From NCBI RefSeq assembly GCF_902499135.1, contig NZ_CABVPR010000044.1, forward strand, positions 1 through 50,248: 50,248 nucleotides of DNA, read 5' to 3'. Below, in pieces: positions 42,299 to 50,248 of this stretch. The stretch is from Burkholderia dolosa. Its GTDB lineage: Bacteria > Pseudomonadota > Gammaproteobacteria > Burkholderiales > Burkholderiaceae. The number at the start of each line of letters is the position of its first letter. Position 1 is the stretch's first letter. The notes under the pieces are model-generated. The model did no database searches and was not told where the DNA came from. It saw only the letters and a program-made list of their open reading frames with translations. The position numbers and the translations under genes are program-made.

Positions 42299-44496
42299 GA
42301 CGAAGCTCCTGGTTGGGGATGCGCGGGGCGATTGCGATTGAGCGCGGCAAGCGGCGATTCCGGATCGAGCAGCGCGGTGCGCACGAAATGCAGGTGGCTC
42401 AGGATTCGCTGCAGCCGGTGGCGTTCTTCGCGCGACGGCGTGAACGCATCGAGCGCGCCACGCGTCGCGTCGATCGCTGCGTTCGCCGCGGCGAGCGTCG
42501 CGTCGAAGCGCGCGGCATCCGGCTTCGCGAACAGCGCGGACAGCGCGGTGCGCATCGCGTCGATCGCGCGTCGCCACGGCATCGTCGGCGCGTAGCGCGG
42601 CTCGGCCGGCAGCGTTGCAAGCTCGGCGCGCAGGTCGATCGCCGCGTTGCCGGCTTCGAGCACCGCGAACATCCAGCGCAGCGCGTCGCGCTGCACGTCC
42701 GGCTGATCGGCCGACAGCGTGTGCGCCTGATGCATCAGATCGCGCGCACCGCTCTCGAAGCGCGTGCGCAGCCCGGCGAGCCGCGCGTGACACGCGGCGA
42801 CCACCTGGTCGCGCAGATCGGCGAGCAGCCGCTTCTTGAGCCACGGCGCGGTCGGCGGGAACAGCACCGCGAACGCGATCGCCGACACCAGCATCGACAG
42901 CACCAGCGCGAGCGCATCGTTCATGAAGCTCGACGGATCGTAGTGGGTGACGTTGTCCGGGCCGGCGAGGAAGCTGAAGAAGATCAGGTAGCCCATTCCG
43001 TAGCCGGCGAGCTTCGGCTTCAGCGTCATGAAGATGCCGATCGCGAGCAGCGGCGCGAGCGCCGCGCACAGCAGCGGGAACCCGTCGATCCGCGGATAGA
43101 TGCCGAACGTCAGCAGCAGCCCCGTGCAGACGGCCAGCGCGGTGCCCACGCCCATCTGTGCGGACATCGCGGTCGGGCGCGGCGTCGACGACGCGAGTGC
43201 ACAGGTCGCGGCCGCCGTCAGCGTCAGCGTGACGCCGCTCGGCCATGCGGTCTCGATCCAGAACCAGCCGAGCACGAGGATTACCGCTGCGGTGCGGATT
43301 CCCGCGATCACGGACGCCGTCACGTTCGTGCGCGGCTCGTAGCGCTCGATCCAGCGTTCGCGCTCGTGCGTCGCCGTCGCGAGCGATGCGTAGGTCGCCG
43401 CATATTCGTGCAGGTCGGTGATGAAGCGGTACAGCAGCTCGGCGGCGGTGTCGAAGTCGAGCAGCGGGAAGTCCGGCTGCGTCTCGAGTTCGGCGCGCGT
43501 CGCGCGGATCCGGCGCGGCAGCGCGTCGCGCCACACGAGCAGCTGCTCGGCCGCGTGCGCGGCGTCGGCCGACGAGCGCACCGGTTCGCCGTTGCGCGTG
43601 AGCAGCGGCGCGATTTCGCGGAAGTACGGCTCGATCGCGTCGATCGCGGCCTGCGCGCCGGCCGCGCGCAGCCGGTTCATCAGCTGATGCAGCGCATGAA
43701 AGCGGCTCGATGCGTGCATGAACTCGCTGTTCAGCCGCGCGAGGCGGCCGCTGCGCATCCGCGTGTCCGGATTCTCGAACACGGCCATGCTGCGCGCGGC
43801 TTCGAAGCCGACCACGTCGGCGACGAAGCGCGCGTGAATCGTCTCGATGTGCGCGCGATCGAGCCGGCCCGACAGCGCCGCCGCGACGTAGTCGACGAAC
43901 GTGCCGAAGCGCCGGCGCACCGTCGTGCGCATCTGCTCGCCGGTGTACTGCGGAAACACGAGCGCGCTGACGACGCCGGCCGACACGATGCCGACGACGA
44001 TCTCGGCAACCCGCGTCATCGCACTCATGAACGCGCCGTCCGGATGCTGCGACGCGGGCAGCCCGATCAGCGCGGTCGTGTAGCCCGCGAGCAGGAAGCC
44101 GTAGCTGCGGAAGTTGCGGTTGCGCGCGGCGCCTGCCGTGCACAGCGCGACCCACAGCGCGACGGCGAGCAGGAACAGCAGCGGCTGCTGCGGAAACAGC
44201 GCGACGAAGGCCAGCGTCGCGACGAGCCCGAAGATCGTGCCGGCCACGCGGTAGAAGCTCTTCGCGAGCACGGCGCCGCTTTGCGGCTGCATCACGATGA
44301 ACACCGTCGTCAGCGCGGTCTTCGGCGCGGGCAGGTCGAGCCGCATCGACACGCCGATCGCGATGAACGCCGCGAGCAGCGCCTTGAACAGATAGAGCCA
44401 CGACGCGCCGTCGGTGCGCGCCCAGTCGTCGAACGCGGCGTACCACGCGGCGAGCGGGCCGCCGGCATGCGGGGAAGCGGGGGAGGAGACTGACAT
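42295..44496 (-). CDS. FUSC-family inner-membrane efflux pump (AaeB-like)
   Basis: This 733-aa protein is built of two halves, each with about six membrane segments (residues about 35-190 and 385-540) followed by a cytoplasmic helical domain. KTALTTVFIVMQPQSGAVLAKSFYR and RVAGTIFGLVATLAF near the first half are typical of the fusaric acid resistance/AaeB family. It is expected to expel aromatic carboxylic acids such as hydroxybenzoates or fusaric acid using the proton gradient; the substrate here is unknown. It starts 15 bp after the outer membrane lipoprotein gene and overlaps the DUF1656 gene. Confidence 0.92.
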   Translation of the reverse strand: MSVSSPASPHAGGPLAAWYAAFDDWARTDGASWLYLFKALLAAFIAIGVSMRLDLPAPKTALTTVFIVMQPQSGAVLAKSFYRVAGTIFGLVATLAFVALFPQQPLLFLLAVALWVALCTAGAARNRNFRSYGFLLAGYTTALIGLPASQHPDGAFMSAMTRVAEIVVGIVSAGVVSALVFPQYTGEQMRTTVRRRFGTFVDYVAAALSGRLDRAHIETIHARFVADVVGFEAARSMAVFENPDTRMRSGRLARLNSEFMHASSRFHALHQLMNRLRAAGAQAAIDAIEPYFREIAPLLTRNGEPVRSSADAAHAAEQLLVWRDALPRRIRATRAELETQPDFPLLDFDTAAELLYRFITDLHEYAATYASLATATHERERWIERYEPRTNVTASVIAGIRTAAVILVLGWFWIETAWPSGVTLTLTAAATCALASSTPRPTAMSAQMGVGTALAVCTGLLLTFGIYPRIDGFPLLCAALAPLLAIGIFMTLKPKLAGYGMGYLIFFSFLAGPDNVTHYDPSSFMNDALALVLSMLVSAIAFAVLFPPTAPWLKKRLLADLRDQVVAACHARLAGLRTRFESGARDLMHQAHTLSADQPDVQRDALRWMFAVLEAGNAAIDLRAELATLPAEPRYAPTMPWRRAIDAMRTALSALFAKPDAARFDATLAAANAAIDATRGALDAFTPSREERHRLQRILSHLHFVRTALLDPESPLAALNRNRPAHPQPGASS

Positions 44497-44511
44497 CGCT
44501 CGCGCTCCGCG

Positions 44512-46116
44512 TTACCGTGCCGCCGGCGTGCCGCGCGCGGCGCCGGCTGCCGTGGATGCAGACCGATCGAGCCGTGCGACCGTCGCGGCGGACCGCGTCG
44601 CCGCCACATCGCGCGCATGTGCGCCGTCGGCCGGCGATGCGCCGTCGTGCTGACGACGATCGTCTGGCCCGTCGTCGCCGGTCTCGACGCCGCCGCCGAG
44701 CGCGGCCATCAGCTGCGCGTGCGCCGCGAGGCGTTCCGCGTCGATGCGCGCGGCTGTCTCCTGCGCACGCAGCAGCTGCTGCTGCGCGATCAGCACGTTC
44801 ACGTAGTCGGTCAGCCCGCGCCGGAAGCCCTCGCGCGACAGCTCGTAGCTGCGGCGGTTCGCGGCCACCGAGCGCGCGGCGTCCCGCTTCTGCGTGTCGA
44901 GCGAACGGATCCGCACGACCTGATCGGCGATGTCCTTGAGCGCGCCGACGATCGTCCGGTTGTAGCGCTCGACCGCCTGGTCGTAGCCGGCCGTCGCCGC
45001 GCCGAGCTGCGCGCGCAGCCGGCCGCCTTCGAAGATCGGCAGCGACAGCGCGGGCCCGGCCGTCCAGCCGCCGTTCATCGCGCGCAGGAAGTCGGTGAAC
45101 GGCGCGGTCACGCCGAAGCCGCCGACCGTCGCGAGCAGGTCGATGTTCGGGTAGAACGCGGCCTTCGCGACGTCGATGCCGCGCGCTTGCGCGTCGACCG
45201 CCCAGCGTGCCGCGACGACGTCCGGACGGCGGCCGAGCAGATCGGCCGGCAGCGCCGACGGCAGCCCGGCCGGCGCGTCGAGCGACAGCTGCGGCCGCTT
45301 GATCGCGTCGCCCGCGCCCGGGCCCTTGCCGGCGAGCGCGGCAAGCTGATGACGGGCCAGCGCGATCGCTTCTTCGTAGCTGTCGATCTGGCGCTCGTAG
45401 TCGGGCAGCGTCGATTCGGCCTGACTCACTTCGAGCTGCGTGCCGAGGCCCGCCTGCAGCCGCTTGCGCGCGAGATCGGCGAGCGCGCGCTGGCGTTCGA
45501 GCGTTTCGTGCGCGAGATCGAGCAGCGCGTAGTTCATCGACATCCCGACATACGCGCGCACGACGTTCACTTCGAGTTCGAGCTTCGCCGCCCGTGCGTC
45601 GGCCGCGGCCGCGTGCGCGGTATCGAGCGCGCGCTCGGTCGCGTTCTTGTCCTTGCCCCACAGATCGACGTGATACGACAGGCCGAGCGTGCCGGTGTTG
45701 TTCCACGTGTCGGTATCGGCGAGCGGGCCCGGTCCGTAGTACACGTTGTCCGGCCAATGCTGACGCATCAGCGACAGATTGCCGTTGATCTGCGGCAGCT
45801 CGGCGGAACGCGCGACGCGCGCCAGCGCCTGCGCTTCGCGTACGCGGGCCTGCGCGGCGGCGAGCGTCGGGTTGCCGGCTTCCGCGGCGGCGATCCACGC
45901 GTCGAGCTGCGGATCGCGATACGCGCGCCACCAGTCCGACGCGGGCCAACCGGCATCGCGGTCGGCGGCCCGAATCGCTGCGCCGGCATCGAGCGCGTTC
46001 GCTTCGATCCGCGTCGATCGCGGCTGGCTGTCGCCCATGCTCGCGCATCCGGCCATTATTAATGAGACTGCAAGAACCGCGAGTGCGAGCGTCCCTTTTG
46101 GTGCCGGAGACTGCAC
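44512..46116 (-). CDS. NodT-family outer membrane efflux lipoprotein (TolC-like)
   Basis: This 534-aa outer membrane channel has a type II signal peptide (GTLALAVLAVSLIMAGCASM; lipobox MAGC) and two OEP repeats: WWRAYRDPQLDAWIAAAEAG, LGLSYHVDLWGKDKNATERA and LSLPIFEGGRLRAQLGAATA are family landmarks. The start codon is GTG at 46116 with AGGGAGAAAATC in front. The C-terminal ~60 residues after AALGGGVETGDDG are Ala/Arg/Asp-rich and unlike the family. It is the first gene of the efflux operon and would form the outer duct for the FUSC-HlyD pump. Confidence 0.92.
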   Translation of the reverse strand: MQSPAPKGTLALAVLAVSLIMAGCASMGDSQPRSTRIEANALDAGAAIRAADRDAGWPASDWWRAYRDPQLDAWIAAAEAGNPTLAAAQARVREAQALARVARSAELPQINGNLSLMRQHWPDNVYYGPGPLADTDTWNNTGTLGLSYHVDLWGKDKNATERALDTAHAAAADARAAKLELEVNVVRAYVGMSMNYALLDLAHETLERQRALADLARKRLQAGLGTQLEVSQAESTLPDYERQIDSYEEAIALARHQLAALAGKGPGAGDAIKRPQLSLDAPAGLPSALPADLLGRRPDVVAARWAVDAQARGIDVAKAAFYPNIDLLATVGGFGVTAPFTDFLRAMNGGWTAGPALSLPIFEGGRLRAQLGAATAGYDQAVERYNRTIVGALKDIADQVVRIRSLDTQKRDAARSVAANRRSYELSREGFRRGLTDYVNVLIAQQQLLRAQETAARIDAERLAAHAQLMAALGGGVETGDDGPDDRRQHDGASPADGAHARDVAATRSAATVARLDRSASTAAGAARGTPAAR

Positions 46117-46154
46117 GATTTTCTCCCTTTTCGTATATAGACGAGTCGGAAGCG

Positions 46155-46160
46155 ATTATA
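46155..46160 (-). promoter_or_regulatory. -10 box of the efflux operon
   Basis: TATAAT on the minus strand, a perfect -10, 39 bp before the GTG start of the outer membrane lipoprotein gene. The -35 at 17 bp is TTTATT (3 of 6), a pattern expected for an activator-dependent promoter. Confidence 0.5.
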
Positions 46161-46163
46161 TTT

Positions 46164-46179
46164 TTCAGCGATTCCTGAA
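46164..46179. promoter_or_regulatory. candidate LysR-type operator for the efflux operon
   Basis: TTCAG-N6-CTGAA is a perfect inverted repeat of 5-bp arms located immediately upstream of the TATAAT box and overlapping the -35 region. Its position suits direct control by the divergent LysR protein. Confidence 0.45.
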
Positions 46180-46245
46180 TAAATGGACAACGGTGCAACG
46201 GATTTTTACGGATCTTGAGATAATATTCCGGCGCACGTGTGCAAC

Positions 46246-46259
46246 AATCCGTCCGGATT
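46246..46259. promoter_or_regulatory. dyad in front of the divergent LysR gene
   Basis: AATCCG-TC-CGGATT is a perfect 6-bp inverted repeat ending 15 bp before the LysR ATG. It would overlap the ribosome-binding region, so either autoregulation at DNA level or an mRNA hairpin is possible. Confidence 0.35.
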
Positions 46260-46274
46260 CAAACGGGTAATCGG

Positions 46275-47216
46275 ATGGATACGTTACAAAACATGCGGGT
46301 ATTCGTCCGCGTGGTCGACGCGGGGAGCTTTACCGCGGCCGCCCAGCAGATGAATTCGACGACCGCATACGCATCGCGCGCCGTCTCGGATCTCGAGGCG
46401 CATCTGCGCACACGCCTGCTGAACCGCACGACGCGGCGGATCGCGCTGACCGAAGCCGGCGAGCGCTATCTGCAGCGCTGCGAGCAGATCCTCGCGTACG
46501 TCGACCAGGCCGAAGCCGAAGCGGGCGACGCGCACGCGCGCCCGTCGGGCAAGCTGAAGGTGCATTGCTTCACGAGCCTCGGCCAGCACTATCTGGTGCC
46601 GGCGGTCGCGCGCTATCGCGAGCGCTATCCGGACGTGCACGTCGAACTGACGCTCGCGCAGCGGATGCCCGATCTGCTCGACGAAGGCTACGACGTCGCG
46701 ATCGTCGTCGGCCGCGAGCTGCCCGATTCGGGACTCGTATCGCAGCGGCTCGGCGAGAGCTACAGCGTGCTGTGCGCATCGCCGGGCTACGTCGACGCGC
46801 ACGGAATGCCGCTGCGATCCGCGGATCTCGCGCAGCACGTGTGTCTCGGGATGGTCGCGCCCGGTTTCCACTACGACGAATGGACGCTGTCCGGGCCGAA
46901 CGGCGACGAGACCGTTCCGATCGCGGCGCCGCCGTTTCGCGTAAACGTCGCCGAGGCGCTGGCGGTGGCCGTGCGCGAAGGGATGGGGATCGGCGGGCTG
47001 CCGCTCTATTCGGCGATCGGCGGGCTGCGCAGCGGCCAGATCGTGCGCGTGATGCCCGAGTATCGATCGCACGTGATGAACATCTATGCGCTGTATCCGT
47101 CGCGTCAGTACCTCGACGCGAAAATCCGCACGTGGGTCGATTTCCTGCGCGACGAACTGCCGGTCACGCTGGAAGCGGACGAAGCCGCGCTCGAGCAATA
47201 CACGCGGGCGACGTAG
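46275..47216 (+). CDS. LysR family regulator of the efflux operon (AaeR-like)
   Basis: This 313-aa protein has an N-terminal winged helix (MRVFVRVVDAGSFTAAAQQM, RAVSDLEAHLRTRLLNRTTR, residues about 7-65) and a C-terminal effector-binding domain (LKVHCFTSLGQHYLVPAVAR; FRVNVAEALAVAVREGMGIG). It belongs to the CrgA-like branch. Its divergent position to an aae-type operon, as aaeR in E. coli, indicates that it activates the pump genes when aromatic acids are present. ATG at 46275 gives the standard LysR start; the 12-codon longer frame is less likely. Confidence 0.9.
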   Translation: MDTLQNMRVFVRVVDAGSFTAAAQQMNSTTAYASRAVSDLEAHLRTRLLNRTTRRIALTEAGERYLQRCEQILAYVDQAEAEAGDAHARPSGKLKVHCFTSLGQHYLVPAVARYRERYPDVHVELTLAQRMPDLLDEGYDVAIVVGRELPDSGLVSQRLGESYSVLCASPGYVDAHGMPLRSADLAQHVCLGMVAPGFHYDEWTLSGPNGDETVPIAAPPFRVNVAEALAVAVREGMGIGGLPLYSAIGGLRSGQIVRVMPEYRSHVMNIYALYPSRQYLDAKIRTWVDFLRDELPVTLEADEAALEQYTRAT

Positions 47217-47333
47217 CCGCGCGGATGCGCACGATCTGACGAGATTTGTCGTTCGCGCAACATTTTTTTACGAACGCGCGCCGGACAGTTTGCTACTGTT
47301 CGAAACATCACCCTGTGCACGCCCGGAGTCGCA

Positions 47334-47480
47334 ATGGATACGTCCCTGATGATCGGCCTTGGAGTTCTGCTCGGCATCGCCGCAGCCGCCGCGGCCACGC
47401 GCGATATGCTGCGCGCGATGAAAGACCGGATGAAGCCGGCGCCGATCCGCGTGCGCGCATCGCGTCGCATCGATCGCTGA
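47334..47480 (+). CDS. small single-span membrane protein, 48 aa
   Basis: A short ORF, MDTSLMIGLGVLLGIAAAAA followed by ATRDMLRAMKDRMK and a basic tail, has one hydrophobic segment (residues about 5-21) and a strongly basic C-terminus, so it would be N-out/C-in anchored by the positive-inside rule. CGGAG lies five bases before the ATG. A weak promoter (TTGTCG 47246-47251, 17 bp, TACGAA 47269-47274) is upstream. No family recognised. It is below usual ORF length limits; the well-formed membrane segment, charge bias and ribosome-binding site are the support. A GCCGG-CAAT-CCGGC hairpin follows the stop (47484-47497). Confidence 0.5.
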   Translation: MDTSLMIGLGVLLGIAAAAAATRDMLRAMKDRMKPAPIRVRASRRIDR

Positions 47481-47556
47481 ACGGCCGGCAATCCGGCTGC
47501 AATGCCGCCGCCGTCGCGGAATTTGCAGAGCCGCGCCGGCTCGCCGTGTGCGGCGC

Positions 47557-48393
47557 TCAGCCGAGCGTGACAATCTTGTCCCACTCGAACGCGGTATTTT
47601 CGCGTTCGCCGGTTCGCCGGTGGATGTAGCCGCGCGGATTGCACACGACGCGCGTGCCGCCGTCCGCGACGTAATCGAACGACGTGTGCGTATGGCCGTG
47701 GATCCACAGGTCCACCGGCGGCCGCACCAGGGTCGGCAGCGCCGTGACGAATCCCGCCGACGCGGCGTCTTGCGCATAGCGCGGCGCGAGCGAGCGCACG
47801 TGCGGCGCGTGATGCGTGACGACGATCGTGCGGCCCGCGAACGGCGCGGCGAGCTGCGCTTCGAGCCACGCGCGGCTTTGCCGATGCAGCGAGATCGCAT
47901 CGGCCGGCGTGAAGTCCCGCTCCGCTTTCCCCGTCGCACGATGCAGTACCGCGTCGTGCGGCCACGTCACCTGAATCAATCCCTTGAAATCGAGCATCAC
48001 GCGCTGCGCGGCGTCGATCGCGCGCGCAACGCTCGCGTCGTCGGCGCCGAACAGCGTGAAGTCGGCCCACAGCGTCGTGCCGAGCACGCGAAAGCGCCGC
48101 TGCGGGTCGACGTAGACGTCGTTGTTCAGGTAGTGCACATGGTCGATCGCGCGTGCCGCATCGCGCATCGCCGTCTCGAGCGCGCCGAATTCGCCGTCGT
48201 AGTACTCGTGGTTGCCCGGCACGTATATCACCGGCACCGCCGGGTCGAACGTTTCGGCGGCCCAGCGCAGGCCTTCCGCATGATTGTGGATGTCGCCGGC
48301 CAGCACGACGAGATCGGCGTCGGCATGCGCGATCGCGTCGGGCTGGTCGCTTTCGAGATGCAGGTCGGACAGGACGCGGACTTTCACGGGCAT
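47557..48393 (-). CDS. calcineurin-like metallophosphoesterase
   Basis: This 278-aa phosphoesterase has the full two-metal signature: LSDLHLE near residue 9 (D-x-H), LAGDIHNH (GDxH), VPGNHEYYDG (GNHE), THHAPH and the final HGHTHTSFDY (GHxH). It would hydrolyse a phosphomono- or diester; the substrate is unknown. The start ATG at 48393 (MPVKVRVLSD) follows CCGGAGCG; the longer frame is a shadow of the FAD gene. It lies 17 bp after the FAD oxidoreductase stop, so the two are likely co-transcribed. Confidence 0.9.
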   Translation of the reverse strand: MPVKVRVLSDLHLESDQPDAIAHADADLVVLAGDIHNHAEGLRWAAETFDPAVPVIYVPGNHEYYDGEFGALETAMRDAARAIDHVHYLNNDVYVDPQRRFRVLGTTLWADFTLFGADDASVARAIDAAQRVMLDFKGLIQVTWPHDAVLHRATGKAERDFTPADAISLHRQSRAWLEAQLAAPFAGRTIVVTHHAPHVRSLAPRYAQDAASAGFVTALPTLVRPPVDLWIHGHTHTSFDYVADGGTRVVCNPRGYIHRRTGERENTAFEWDKIVTLG

Positions 48394-48410
48394 CGCTCCG
48401 GTGGAGGGTT

Positions 48411-49835
48411 TCAGCGCAGCACCTTGCCGGGATTCATCAGCCCGCGCGGGTCGAGCGCGGCCTTCAGCGTGCGCATCAGCGCCGTCTCGACCGGCGACTT
48501 GTAGCGCTGCGCGTCTTCGATCTTCAACTGGCCGATCCCGTGCTCCGCGCTGATCGTGCCGTGATGGCGATGCACGTTGTCGTAGACGATCCGGTTGATC
48601 GGCGCCTGGAATTGCGCGAGGAACGCCTTCGGGTCGCCGCCTTCGGGCGTCTGCACGTTGTAGTGCAGGTTGCCGTCGCCGAGGTGGCCGAACGTGACCA
48701 TTCGCGCGCCGGGCGCTGCCTGCTGGATCGCCGCGTCCGTTTCGTCGATGAAGCGCGCGATCGACGAGATCGGCACCGCGATGTCGTGCTTGATGTTGAG
48801 CCCTTCGTCGGCCTGCGCGAGCGGGATGTGCTCGCGCAGATCCCAGAACGCGCGCGACTGCGCGAGATTCTCGGCGACCACCGCATCGACCACGAGCCCC
48901 GCGTCGAACGCCTGCTCCATCAGGTTCTCGAACAGCGCCCGCGCGTGCGCTTCGCTTTCGTTGTCCGACAGTTCGAGCAGTACCGTCTGCGCATGCGTCT
49001 GCGCGAACGGATAGCGCAGCTGCGGGTAGTGCTTGCCGACGAGCTGCATGCAGAAATCCGACATCAGCTCGAAGCCCGTGAGCAGCGGCCCGGCCGCGCG
49101 CTGCGCGAGCGCGAGGAAATCGAGCGCCGCATGCGGCGACTCGAGCGCGGCGAGCGCGGTGACCTGCGCGGCCGGCAGCGGGTGCAGCTTCATCACGGCC
49201 GCGGTGATGATTCCGAGCGTCCCTTCGGCGCCGATGAACAGATCGCGCAGATCGTAGCCGGTATTGTCCTTGCGCAGTCCGCGCAGGCCGTCCCAGATCT
49301 CGCCTTGCGGCGTCACGACCTCGAGGCCGAGGCACAGCTCGCGCGCGTTGCCGTAGCGCAGCACCGCGGTGCCGCCCGCATTCGTCGACAGGTTGCCGCC
49401 GATCGTGCAGCTGCCTTCCGCCGCGAGGCTCAGCGCGAACAGCCGGCCGCCTTCGCGCGCGCGCGCCTGCACGTCGGCGAGGATCACGCCGGCTTCGACG
49501 GTGATCGTGTTGTTGTGCGCATCGAGCGCGCGCACGCGGTTCAGCCGCGTCAGGCTCAGCACGGCCTGGGTGCCGCTCGCGTCGGGCGTCGCGCCGCCGG
49601 CGAGGCCCGTGTTGCCGCCCTGCGGCACCAGCGCGACGCCGTGCGCGTTCGCGAGCTTCACGAGCGCGGCCACTTCAGCGGTGTTCGCGGGTTTCAGCAC
49701 CGCGCATGCGGCGCCCTTGTAGCGGCGGCGCCAGTCGGTCAGGAACGGTTCGATGTCGTGCGGGGCGGTCAGCACGTGATCGGCGCCGATCGCGTCGCGG
49801 CACGCGGAAACGAAGGTTTCGGAGGACGTCATCAT
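48411..49835 (-). CDS. FAD-linked oxidoreductase, GlcD / D-2-hydroxyacid dehydrogenase type
   Basis: This 474-aa flavoprotein has the FAD_binding_4 (PCMH) domain in the N-terminal half (VALVPQGGNTGLAGGATP, VEAGVILADVQ, GSCTIGGNLSTNAGGTAVLR) and the FAD-oxidase C domain in the rest (FGHLGDGNLHYNVQ, SAEHGIGQLK, LDPRGLMNPGKVL). It would oxidise a D-2-hydroxyacid such as D-lactate, glycolate or D-2-hydroxyglutarate and pass electrons to an acceptor. The start is MM at 49835/49832; neither has a strong ribosome-binding site. It follows the DUF2069 gene by 23 bp. Confidence 0.9.
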   Translation of the reverse strand: MMTSSETFVSACRDAIGADHVLTAPHDIEPFLTDWRRRYKGAACAVLKPANTAEVAALVKLANAHGVALVPQGGNTGLAGGATPDASGTQAVLSLTRLNRVRALDAHNNTITVEAGVILADVQARAREGGRLFALSLAAEGSCTIGGNLSTNAGGTAVLRYGNARELCLGLEVVTPQGEIWDGLRGLRKDNTGYDLRDLFIGAEGTLGIITAAVMKLHPLPAAQVTALAALESPHAALDFLALAQRAAGPLLTGFELMSDFCMQLVGKHYPQLRYPFAQTHAQTVLLELSDNESEAHARALFENLMEQAFDAGLVVDAVVAENLAQSRAFWDLREHIPLAQADEGLNIKHDIAVPISSIARFIDETDAAIQQAAPGARMVTFGHLGDGNLHYNVQTPEGGDPKAFLAQFQAPINRIVYDNVHRHHGTISAEHGIGQLKIEDAQRYKSPVETALMRTLKAALDPRGLMNPGKVLR

Positions 49836-49858
49836 GGTGTCGCGAGGTCGCGTAAGGG

Positions 49859-50248
49859 TCAGGGCGCGGCGCGCTGCCGCTTTGCCGCGCGTTTGAACGG
49901 CGCGACGTACGCGAGCGCGGCCGCGAAGAAGCCGACGGCAAGCACGGTCTCGCACCAGCCGAGCGTCGCGGACAGCCCGCGGTCCGACATGCCGCGCACG
50001 ATGCCTTCGGCGAAATAGGCGAGCATCAGCATGCTCGCCCACTGCATCGTGTAGATGTTACGCCGCCAGACGCCGGGCAGCGCGAGCGCGAGCGGCACGG
50101 CCTTGAGCATCAGCGCGGAGCCGCCCGGGCGCAGCGGCGCGAGCCACAGCTCCCACGCGAGCGACAGCGCGATCAGCGCGACGAGGCACGCGGCGGCAGC
50201 CAGCGCGTAGCGCGGCCGCGCGGCGACGGCGGGCGGCGGCCAGGCGGG
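49859..50248 (-). CDS. DUF2069 membrane protein, 5' end cut by the window
   Basis: The frame is open from 50248 to the stop at 49859 (129 residues visible); the true start lies beyond the right edge. Four hydrophobic segments are visible: ALAAAACLVALIALSLAW, MLKAVPLALALPGV, MQWASMLMLAYFAEGIVRGM and CETVLAVGFFAAALAYVAPF. The pattern LRPGGSALMLKAVPLALALP and the YFAEGIVR segment match DUF2069 proteins of betaproteobacteria, which have no known function and often lie beside wrbA. The C-terminus is basic (FKRAAKRQRAAP). Confidence 0.72.
   Translation of the reverse strand, partial: PAWPPPAVAARPRYALAAAACLVALIALSLAWELWLAPLRPGGSALMLKAVPLALALPGVWRRNIYTMQWASMLMLAYFAEGIVRGMSDRGLSATLGWCETVLAVGFFAAALAYVAPFKRAAKRQRAAP

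Noticed and set aside
42095-46198. 1367-aa open frame on the minus strand across the efflux operon
   Set aside because: Only its last 67 codons are real (DUF1656). The rest is Arg/Ala-rich shadow of the FUSC and outer membrane lipoprotein genes in another frame, as GC-rich DNA often gives.
1-50248. Mobile elements, CRISPR arrays, tRNA/rRNA genes
   Set aside because: No transposase or integrase motifs, no regularly spaced repeats, and no tRNA cloverleaf or rRNA core sequence was seen on reading.

Overview
The window is very GC-rich DNA with codon use, gene families and gene order typical of a Burkholderia-type betaproteobacterium, most likely the Burkholderia cepacia complex. The housekeeping genes valS, uvrD and galU suggest a main chromosome rather than a plasmid. 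I see no rRNA, tRNA, CRISPR array, insertion sequence or prophage. Species-level assignment is inference.

Layout. 1-5.8 kb (+): a Nudix hydrolase with a zinc ribbon, then a hotdog thioesterase tightly followed by a four-gene branched-chain amino acid type ABC transporter (livH-livM-livG-livF, no binding protein), then a short-chain dehydrogenase. 5.9-23.1 kb: a large inositol catabolism locus. One arm reads leftward (iolC-DUF2090 fusion, iolD, iolE, iolB, UPF0303 protein). The other reads rightward (sugar-type binding protein, ATPase, permease, then two TIM-barrel isomerases alternating with two Gfo/Idh/MocA dehydrogenases, then an RpiR regulator). A convergent iolA (methylmalonate-semialdehyde dehydrogenase) closes the locus. 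The 303-bp divergent region between the arms holds a perfect GGAA-N6-TTCC site, the motif reported for RpiR-type IolR in rhizobia. 23.2-25.2 kb: a LysR regulator divergent from iolA, a TusA-family protein and an unknown 137-aa protein. 25.4-30.5 kb (+): a response regulator, a secreted LysM/FecR protein and a CHASE2 histidine kinase, followed by a DUF4136-type lipoprotein. 30.6-37.8 kb: galU and valS (-), uvrD and a nucleoside phosphorylase-fold nucleosidase (+), ending in a strong terminator. 37.9-41.2 kb: a fosmidomycin-resistance-type MFS exporter (-) and a chemoreceptor (+). 41.2-47.2 kb: an aromatic-acid-type efflux operon (outer membrane lipoprotein, FUSC pump, DUF1656, HlyD; all -) with a divergent LysR regulator. 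47.3-50.2 kb: a 48-aa single-span membrane protein (+), a metallophosphoesterase, a GlcD-type FAD oxidoreductase and the 3' part of a DUF2069 membrane protein (all -).

How the genes work together. The ABC transporter would import inositol. IolG and its paralogue oxidise it, IolE dehydrates the inosose, IolD opens the ring, IolB isomerises, the IolC kinase phosphorylates, the DUF2090 domain is expected to cleave, and IolA converts the semialdehyde to acetyl-CoA. The RpiR protein is the obvious repressor.

Most notable observations. (1) In the Liv-type transporter, LivF lacks the Walker A lysine and LivG lacks the second glycine of its signature, and both losses fall in the same composite ATP site. 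(2) The iol divergent region has two IolR-like sites exactly 30 bp apart. (3) The response regulator / LysM-FecR / CHASE2 kinase operon is a likely envelope-sensing module, with a 50-bp-spaced direct repeat and an AT-rich dyad in front. (4) A UPF0303 gene sits inside the iol operon. (5) A 48-aa membrane protein gene lies between a LysR gene and a metallophosphoesterase.
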